Of a stretch of DNA of 6,561 bases, positions 1 to 6,561 are shown piece after piece; position 1 is the stretch's first letter; each line of letters starts with the position of its first letter. Source of the stretch: Gammaproteobacteria bacterium (GTDB lineage Bacteria; Pseudomonadota; Gammaproteobacteria; SURF-13); NCBI GenBank assembly GCA_023381235.1, contig JAMCTV010000013.1, forward strand, positions 1 through 6,561, written 5' to 3'. The position numbers and the translations under genes were made by a program. A model generated the notes under the pieces. It had not been told where the DNA came from and searched no databases. It saw only the letters and a list, made by a program, of their open reading frames with translations.

Positions 1-1158
1 GCAGCGCCGGGCAAGGTGGTGCACATGGTTGAAGAATGCCGCGCGCTGGGGCTTGCGCTGCTGTCGCCGGACGTGAACCTGTGCGAGTATAAATTCACCC
101 TGGTCGCTCCCGGCATCCTGCCTCCCGCGACACTGGCACATCCGTGTGCGGCGTGTGATGACCGCACGCTGGTGTATGGCCTGGGCGCGGTGAAGGGCGT
201 GGGCCAGGCGGCGGCGGAAAGTATCGCGGCGGCGCGGCGCGAGCGGCCGTTCGAGGATTTATTCGATTTGTGCGCGCGCGTCGAACTGCGCAAGGTCAAC
301 CGGCGCGCGCTGGAGGCCTTGATCCGGGCCGGGGCGCTGGACAAATTGGGGCCGGGGCGCGCCACGCTCATGGCCACGCTGCCGGAGGCGATGAGCGCCG
401 CCGAGCAGCAGCAGCGCAATCATAGCGCGGGTCAGGACGATCTGTTTGGCCAGGCGGCGGGGCAGACTGCGCCGGTGCGCCGCTATATCACTGCGCCGGA
501 GTGGAGCGAAGATCAGCGCCTGGCCTATGAAAAGGAAACCCTGGGGTTGTACCTCAGCGGCCATCCGTTGACGCGTTACGCCGATGAACTCGCGCAATTC
601 ACCACCTGCCGCCTGGCGGAACTGGGTAATTTTCACGGTAAGCCGGTCACAGTGGCGGGGCTGGTGGCGGAGCTGCGCACGCTTTACACCCGGCGCGGCG
701 AGCGCATGGCGGTGCTGACGCTGGATGATCAGAGTGCACGCGTGGAGGTGGCGCTGTTCGCCGAGATCTATCAGCGTTACCGCGACCTGCTCGGCAAGGA
801 CAAACTGCTGGTGGTGGAAGGCGAGGTGGCGAGCGATGATTACAGCGGCGGTTCGCGCATCACGGCAGAACGCCTGTGCGACATCCATCAGGCGCGCGCC
901 GTGTACGCCAAAGGCTTGTTGATTGAGATCGAGGGACAGGCGGCCGGAAACGGCCAGATTCCTGCCATCGCCGAAGCGCTCGCCCCGTTCCGCAACGGCG
1001 CCTGCCCGGTACGCATCCGCTACCAGAACACGTATAATGGCCAGCAGGTAAACGCCGAACTGCCGCTGGGCGCCGATTGGCGCGTGCGGCCGGACGACGA
1101 CCTGCTGCAGCGCCTGACCGCACTGGTGGGGGAGCAGCGGGTGCGCGTCCTCTATTAA
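1..1158 (+). CDS. dnaE: DNA polymerase III subunit alpha, C-terminal part (5' end outside window)
   Basis: Catalytic subunit of the replicative DNA polymerase; this is the last 385 codons, in frame 1 from base 1. Compared from memory with E. coli DnaE (1160 aa), the segment covers the end of the fingers, the helix-hairpin-helix region (LVYGLGAVKGVG, codons about 56-67), the beta-clamp binding motif QDDLF (codons 145-149; E. coli QADMF), the conserved LGLYLSGHP segment, an OB-fold (from about codon 214, VTVAGLVAELRTLYTRRG and LTLDDQSARVEVALF) and the tau-binding C-terminal domain. Codons about 35-52 (VAPGILPPATLAHPCAAC) are an insertion: E. coli goes from YHFHV almost directly to NDDGEIVYG. 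The extra codons coincide with a palindromic repeat also found in tilS. The reading frame stays open through it and all downstream motifs are intact, so the gene looks functional. The TAA stop overlaps the accA Shine-Dalgarno sequence. Confidence 0.97.
   Translation, partial: AAPGKVVHMVEECRALGLALLSPDVNLCEYKFTLVAPGILPPATLAHPCAACDDRTLVYGLGAVKGVGQAAAESIAAARRERPFEDLFDLCARVELRKVNRRALEALIRAGALDKLGPGRATLMATLPEAMSAAEQQQRNHSAGQDDLFGQAAGQTAPVRRYITAPEWSEDQRLAYEKETLGLYLSGHPLTRYADELAQFTTCRLAELGNFHGKPVTVAGLVAELRTLYTRRGERMAVLTLDDQSARVEVALFAEIYQRYRDLLGKDKLLVVEGEVASDDYSGGSRITAERLCDIHQARAVYAKGLLIEIEGQAAGNGQIPAIAEALAPFRNGACPVRIRYQNTYNGQQVNAELPLGADWRVRPDDDLLQRLTALVGEQRVRVLY
102..153 (+). repeat. Palindromic repeat copy A, in frame inside dnaE
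   Basis: Bases 102-138 are identical to the reverse complement of 2195-2231 in tilS (37 of 37). Bases 141-153 match the reverse complement of 2162-2174 at 12 of 13. The first part folds as a two-tier hairpin: outer arms GTCGC (103-107) and GCGAC (127-131), a symmetric TCCC/TCCC internal loop (108-111, 123-126), inner arms GGCA (112-115) and TGCC (119-122), apical loop TCC (116-118). A second hairpin follows: GCACA (136-140), loop TCCG, TGTGC (145-149). It encodes roughly the 18 residues that DnaE relatives lack. Orientation is given as + for this copy by convention. The family assignment is unknown to me; in idea it resembles protein-coding palindromic elements of Rickettsia, but that is an analogy only. 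Confidence 0.9.
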
Positions 1159-1162
1159 GGAA
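1157..1162 (+). promoter_or_regulatory. accA ribosome binding site overlapping the dnaE stop
   Basis: AAGGAA begins within the dnaE TAA stop (1156-1158) and lies 5 bases before the accA ATG at 1168. This fixes the accA start and suggests coupled translation of dnaE and accA. The same stop-plus-AAGGAA arrangement recurs at the accA end (2122-2128). Confidence 0.85.
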
Positions 1163-1167
1163 TCTCC

Positions 1168-2124
1168 ATGGACCTGCGTTTTCTCGACTTTGAACAACCC
1201 ATCGCCGAACTGGAAGGCAAGATCGAGAGCCTGCGCTCGGTGCAGGATGGCGGCAGCGCGAATATCGCCGAGGAAATCATGCGCCTGGAGGAAAAGTCCA
1301 AGGCGCTGATCAAAAATGTTTTTTCCACGCTTACCCCGTGGCAGATTTCGCAACTGGCGCGTCATCCGCAGCGTCCGCATCTGCATAGGTACCTCGCCGG
1401 CCTGTTTACCGATTTTGAAGAGCTGCACGGCGATCGCCGCTTCGGCGACGACACGGCGGTGGTGGGAGGCGTGGCGCGGCTGGAGGGCAAGCCGGTGATG
1501 GTGCTCGGCACGCAAAAGGGTGACGACACCAAGGAAAACGTGTACCGTAATTTCGGTATGCCGCGCCCCGAGGGCTACCGCAAGGCGCTGCGCCTGATGC
1601 GTATGGCGGAACGCTTCAAGTTGCCGCTGCTCACTTTCATAGATACGCCGGGCGCTTATCCCGGTGTCGGCGCCGAGGAGCGCGGGCAGAGCGAGGCCAT
1701 CGCCACCAATCTGTTTGCCATGGCGCGGCTCAACACGCCGGTGGTGTGCACCGTGATCGGCGAAGGCGGCTCCGGCGGCGCGCTGGCCATCGGCGTGGGC
1801 GACCGGATATTGATGCTGGAGTACAGCACCTATTCGGTGATCTCGCCGGAAGGCTGCGCCTCGATATTGTGGAAGAGCGCGGAGCACGCGCCCAAGGCGG
1901 CGCAGGCGATGGGCATCACCTCCGAGGACCTGAAAAAGCTGAATCTGATAGATCAGATCGTCGCTGAGCCGCTGGGCGGCGCGCACCGCGATGTGGCGGA
2001 CACGATGCAGCGCGTGAAACGCGCCTTGCTGGAAAATCTTGAGGCGCTGGCGCAAATCCCGATGGAGCAACTGTTGCAAAGCCGTTATCAACGCCTTATG
2101 AGCTACGGGAGCTACAACGAATAA
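1168..2124 (+). CDS. accA: Acetyl-CoA carboxylase, carboxyltransferase subunit alpha
   Basis: AccA pairs with AccD to form the alpha2-beta2 carboxyltransferase that moves the carboxyl group from carboxybiotin (on AccB) to acetyl-CoA, giving malonyl-CoA, the first committed step of fatty acid synthesis in the cytoplasm. The product is 318 aa, against 319 in E. coli, and aligns from end to end: N-terminal [17 protein letters not shown], the crotonase-like core with [37 protein letters not shown], the glycine-rich [15 protein letters not shown] (from residue 198; oxyanion/acyl-CoA site) and [20 protein letters not shown], then a C-terminal [10 protein letters not shown]. The zinc ribbon of this enzyme is on AccD, so its absence here is normal. 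The start at 1168 is set by AAGGAA just upstream and by the homologous N-terminus. It lies 9 bases after dnaE and 22 bases before the first usable tilS start codon. No insertion or damage is seen. Confidence 0.98.
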   Translation: MDLRFLDFEQPIAELEGKIESLRSVQDGGSANIAEEIMRLEEKSKALIKNVFSTLTPWQISQLARHPQRPHLHRYLAGLFTDFEELHGDRRFGDDTAVVGGVARLEGKPVMVLGTQKGDDTKENVYRNFGMPRPEGYRKALRLMRMAERFKLPLLTFIDTPGAYPGVGAEERGQSEAIATNLFAMARLNTPVVCTVIGEGGSGGALAIGVGDRILMLEYSTYSVISPEGCASILWKSAEHAPKAAQAMGITSEDLKKLNLIDQIVAEPLGGAHRDVADTMQRVKRALLENLEALAQIPMEQLLQSRYQRLMSYGSYNE

Positions 2125-2128
2125 GGAA
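2123..2128 (+). promoter_or_regulatory. Putative tilS ribosome binding site overlapping the accA stop
   Basis: AAGGAA starts inside the accA TAA (2122-2124), in the same layout as the accA site. It predicts a start codon near 2132-2137, but the in-frame codons there are TTC and AGC. The first ATG, GTG or TTG in frame is TTG at 2147, 18 bases after the motif, which is too far for a normal site. It therefore marks the expected start region without naming a codon. Confidence 0.55.
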
Positions 2129-2146
2129 TTTTTCAGCGCGGACGCC

Positions 2147-3505
2147 TTGCTCGCCGTGCTGCGCCGCACAGGGAAGAGCGACAGCGAAGGGTCCTGCCAG
2201 TGTCGCGGGAGGCAGGATGCCGGGAGCGACCGCCGCTATCCCGCTCCGCGCCGCTACTGGATTGCCTATAGCGGTGGGCTTGATTCTCACGTCCTGCTGC
2301 ACGCCATGGCGCGGTTGCGTGACGAGTACGGTGTCATTCTCCAGGCAGCGCACGTGGATCACGCCCTGCATCCCGATTCCGCGAACTGGACCGAACATTG
2401 TCAAACAGTCTGCGCCGGGTTGGGTATTCCTTGCCAAACTGTGCGCGTGCACGCCAAGGCCGGTCCCGGCGTGAGTCCTGAAGCTGCCGCGCGCCGCGCG
2501 CGCTATCAGGCGCTGGCGGGCTTGATGGAGCCGGGCGACTGTCTGCTCACCGCACATCATCTGGACGATCAGGCGGAAACCCTGCTGCTGCAACTGCTGC
2601 GCGGCTCCGGCCCGCACGGCCTCGCGGCGATGCCGCCGTGCGCCGGATTTGCCCAAGGGCTGCATCTGCGTCCCCTGCTTGAATTCAGCCGCCCCGCGCT
2701 GCGCCGTTACGCCGAAGAGCACAAGCTGCGCTGGATCGAAGACCCCAGCAATATCAGCCGCGATTTTGCGCGCAACACGCTGCGTCACGACGTCATTCCT
2801 GAAATAAACGCGCATTGGCCCACTGCGGCAGCTACCTTGGCGCGCAGCGCGCGGCATCAGGCCGAAGCCGCAGATCTGATGGACGCCTTGGCCGAGTTGG
2901 ACCTGAGCCAGGCCCAGGGTGCGCATAAAAATACACTTTCCGTTTCCAGACTCAACGCACTATCCGGCGCGCGGCGCCGTAACCTGTTGCGTTATTGGAT
3001 CAAGGGCCTCGATTTACCCCTGCCAGACTCGCGCCATGTGCAGCGCATTGTGTGCGATGTACTGGGCGCCCGTGCTGACGCCACGCCGTGTGTACACTGG
3101 CGTGGAGCCGAAGTGCGCCGCTACCGGGACCAACTCCATGCCATGCCGCCGCTCCCGGCGCACGATGCAGATCGAGTCATCCCCTGGGATATGAAACAGC
3201 CGCTCATTTTGCCTGCTGGCCTGGGCACGCTCAGTTGCATCCCAGATACGGGCGCGGGGATTAAGGCGGCGGCTATGGCGACGGTGCGTTTCCGCCGGGG
3301 CGGCGAGCGCTGCAAGCCGGTACATCGGCGGGAAACGCATGAGCTCAAAAAGCTGTTTCAAGAAGCGGGCATCCCCCCCTGGCAGCGAGCGCGCATCCCG
3401 CTGGTTTATATTGACAGTCAACTGGCCGCGGTAGGCGGTTTGTGGGTATGCGAGCCGTTTCAGGCCGGAACAGGCGAGCCTGGGCTGCGGATTTCATTGT
3501 CGTGA
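2147..3505 (+). CDS. tilS: tRNA(Ile)-lysidine synthase with N-terminal insertion
   Basis: TilS uses ATP and lysine to convert C34 of the CAU-anticodon isoleucine tRNA into lysidine, so that it reads AUA. Motifs, numbered from TTG 2147: the PP-loop ATP site SGGLDS (42-47); HVDHALHPDS; HHLDDQAET (137-145); the RNTLRHD stretch (209-215); and a C-terminal TilS domain with RRGGER (about 383-388), LKKLFQEAGIPPWQRARIPLVY. Length is 452 aa, against 432 in E. coli. The start is uncertain: homology-like sequence (FFSADALLAVL) continues upstream of the TTG back toward AAGGAA at 2123, yet no ATG, GTG or TTG lies in frame between the stop at 2099 and 2147. Residues about 8-31 are an insertion formed by a palindromic repeat; relatives as I recall them run from LLAxL to the RxYWxAYSGGLDS segment within a few residues. 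Apart from GTG at codon 4, no ATG, GTG or TTG lies between the TTG and the PP-loop, so the insertion is presumably translated. The gene is probably functional. Confidence 0.95.
   Translation: MLAVLRRTGKSDSEGSCQCRGRQDAGSDRRYPAPRRYWIAYSGGLDSHVLLHAMARLRDEYGVILQAAHVDHALHPDSANWTEHCQTVCAGLGIPCQTVRVHAKAGPGVSPEAAARRARYQALAGLMEPGDCLLTAHHLDDQAETLLLQLLRGSGPHGLAAMPPCAGFAQGLHLRPLLEFSRPALRRYAEEHKLRWIEDPSNISRDFARNTLRHDVIPEINAHWPTAAATLARSARHQAEAADLMDALAELDLSQAQGAHKNTLSVSRLNALSGARRRNLLRYWIKGLDLPLPDSRHVQRIVCDVLGARADATPCVHWRGAEVRRYRDQLHAMPPLPAHDADRVIPWDMKQPLILPAGLGTLSCIPDTGAGIKAAAMATVRFRRGGERCKPVHRRETHELKKLFQEAGIPPWQRARIPLVYIDSQLAAVGGLWVCEPFQAGTGEPGLRISLS
2162..2231 (-). repeat. Palindromic repeat copy B, in frame inside the tilS 5' end, inverted
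   Basis: Reverse complement of the dnaE copy: 2195-2231 identical over 37 bases, 2162-2174 matching 12 of 13, with 20 bases (2175-2194) where dnaE has 2. On the + strand the hairpin is: arms GTCGC (2202-2206) and GCGAC (2226-2230), GGGA/GGGA internal loop (2207-2210, 2222-2225), inner arms GGCA (2211-2214) and TGCC (2218-2221), apical GGA (2215-2217). An extra GCGACA (2178-2183) could pair with TGTCGC (2201-2206) instead. Translated in tilS it includes CQCRGRQDAGSD, quite unlike the peptide made by the opposite strand in dnaE. Confidence 0.9.
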
Positions 3506-3524
3506 TCTGCGCTTTCTGGTAGTC

Positions 3525-3530
3525 TATAAC
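3525..3530 (+). promoter_or_regulatory. Possible -10 element of a pyrG promoter
   Basis: TATAAC matches the sigma-70 -10 consensus at 5 of 6, just after the tilS stop. No good -35 is seen at 16-18 bases upstream; the closest, TTGTCG (3497-3502), is 22 bases away, too far. If used, transcription would begin near 3537, where the hairpin series starts. This is a weak prediction. Confidence 0.3.
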
Positions 3531-3536
3531 CCCATC

Positions 3537-3557
3537 CGGTGTTCCGCCAGAGCACCG
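3537..3557 (+). other. Hairpin H0
   Basis: CGGTGTT (3537-3543) pairs with AGCACCG (3551-3557), one T-G wobble, 7-base loop. This is the weakest of the six. CAGAGC within its 3' half (3548-3553) can instead pair with GCTCTG of H1 (3564-3569), making the two folds mutually exclusive. Confidence 0.5.
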
Positions 3558-3563
3558 TAAGAA

Positions 3564-3597
3564 GCTCTGAATAAGTCCATCCTGGACTTCTCAGAGC
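3564..3597 (+). repeat. Two-tier hairpin H1 with apical TCC
   Basis: Outer arms GCTCTGA (3564-3570) and TCAGAGC (3591-3597), asymmetric internal loop (AT / C), inner arms AAGTCCA (3573-3579) and TGGACTT (3583-3589), apical TCC (3580-3582). The plan (two stems, internal loop, TCC apex) is that of the dnaE/tilS element, although the stem sequences differ. Confidence 0.8.
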
Positions 3598-3599
3598 AC

Positions 3600-3628
3600 G
3601 AAAAGCAAAAATTCGATTTTTGCTTTTC
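3600..3628 (+). repeat. AT-rich perfect hairpin H2
   Basis: Thirteen-base perfect arms (GAAAAGCAAAAAT at 3600-3612 and its complement at 3616-3628) around a TCG loop. The stem is A+T-rich, in strong contrast to the surrounding genes. A T-rich stretch follows (3629-3637), but an A+T stem makes this a poor intrinsic terminator. Confidence 0.8.
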
Positions 3629-3630
3629 TT

Positions 3631-3662
3631 CGTTTTTCAAACACTTTCGTGTTTGAAAAACG
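3631..3662 (+). repeat. AT-rich perfect hairpin H3
   Basis: Fourteen-base perfect arms (CGTTTTTCAAACAC at 3631-3644 and its complement at 3649-3662) around a TTTC loop. It lies 2 bases after H2 and touches H4. It has no useful T-run behind it. Confidence 0.8.
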
Positions 3663-3682
3663 GCGGCACGTCCCTGTGCCGC
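3663..3682 (+). repeat. GC-rich hairpin H4, related to the dnaE repeat
   Basis: GCGGCAC (3663-3669), loop GTCCCT, GTGCCGC (3676-3682). Bases 3665-3681 match dnaE 135-151 at 14 of 17 positions, with the differences at equivalent places on both arms and the loop. This links the gap to the coding repeats. Confidence 0.75.
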
Positions 3683-3683
3683 A

Positions 3684-3710
3684 GAAACCTCTGGCTTGGT
3701 CAGAGGTTTC
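3684..3710 (+). repeat. Hairpin H5 next to the pyrG ribosome binding site
   Basis: GAAACCTCTG (3684-3693) pairs perfectly with CAGAGGTTTC (3701-3710), 7-base loop. Its CTCTG/CAGAG core is shared with the outer arms of H1, so H1 and H5 arms could cross-pair. Confidence 0.75.
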
Positions 3711-3714
3711 CTGA

Positions 3715-6561
<2,847 letters not shown>

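Larger units (their letters stand above)
3537..3710 (+). other. Hairpin-dense region between tilS and pyrG
   Basis: The 224-base gap between tilS and pyrG holds no credible gene. Six stem-loops follow one another from 3537 to 3710 with few unpaired bases between them, ending 11 bases before the pyrG GAGGTG ribosome binding site (3722-3727). The region could be a structured pyrG leader, a pile-up of palindromic repeats, or both. No classical terminator (GC-rich stem plus T-run) is seen. The individual stems are listed separately. Confidence 0.8.

Noticed and set aside
102..138. Classical REP element
   Set aside because: I do not see the conserved GTAG/GTGG foot of REP sequences beside the stem, so I do not assign it to that family, although mobilisation by a similar enzyme remains possible.
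102..153. An intein or intron in dnaE
   Set aside because: The insertion is only about 18 codons, without splicing motifs or a nuclease, far too short for an intein or group I/II intron.
259..2169. A 636-codon open frame on the - strand
   Set aside because: It lies antisense to dnaE, accA and the tilS start, has no recognisable domain, and is the usual shadow of G+C-rich coding sequence. Similar long - strand frames at 3700-4992 and 5262-6398 are rejected for the same reason.
2096..2926. A - strand frame whose translation contains VAPGILPPATLA, the same peptide as in DnaE
   Set aside because: The shared peptide comes from the inverted DNA repeat, not from a related protein; the rest is antisense to tilS.
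3366..3383. Another GGCATCC-containing stretch in tilS resembling the repeat apex
   Set aside because: It encodes the conserved GIPPW segment of the TilS C-terminal domain and has no matching arms.
3600..3637. Rho-independent terminator of tilS at H2
   Set aside because: The stem is A+T-rich and the T-rich tail is broken by CG; H4, the GC-rich stem, has no T-run. Termination cannot be excluded but the usual signature is absent.
3537..3710. CRISPR array
   Set aside because: There are no equal direct repeats with regular spacers; the units are different hairpins.

Overview
The window is a stretch of core genome from a high-G+C proteobacterium. The gene order dnaE–accA–tilS–pyrG–kdsA–eno, all on the + strand, is the order I know from Pseudomonas-type Gammaproteobacteria. 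Protein sequences fit that group, but KdsA is of the Cys-containing (metal-dependent) type rather than the enterobacterial type. I cannot name the genus from the sequence.

Layout. 1-1158 is the 3' third of dnaE (replicative polymerase alpha subunit). 1168-2124 is accA (acetyl-CoA carboxylase, carboxyltransferase alpha). About 2147-3505 is tilS (tRNA-Ile lysidine synthase), whose start codon is unclear. 3506-3729 is a gene-free gap with a possible promoter and six back-to-back hairpins. 3730-5382 is pyrG (CTP synthase), overlapping kdsA (KDO-8-P synthase, 5379-6221) by four bases. From 6238 the first quarter of eno (enolase, GTG start) runs off the end. The genes are housekeeping: replication, first step of fatty acid synthesis, tRNA modification, CTP supply, LPS core sugar and glycolysis. 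They share an operon-like arrangement but not a pathway, although CTP is also used to activate the KDO sugar.

The unusual part is a small palindromic repeat. Thirty-seven bases are identical, in opposite orientation, inside two unrelated essential genes: dnaE (102-138) and tilS (2195-2231). Both copies sit in frame and add about 17 and 25 residues at places where family members have none. The 37 bases have no stop codon in any of six frames. Weaker similarity extends the pair to 102-153 and 2162-2231, differing by an 18-base (six-codon) segment. The unit folds as a two-tier hairpin with an apical TCC. Hairpins with the same kind of apex, one of them matching the dnaE copy at 14 of 17 positions, recur in the tilS–pyrG gap. 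This looks like a modular family of palindromic elements that tolerates insertion into protein-coding genes, comparable in concept to the Rickettsia palindromic elements, though I see no sequence relationship to those.
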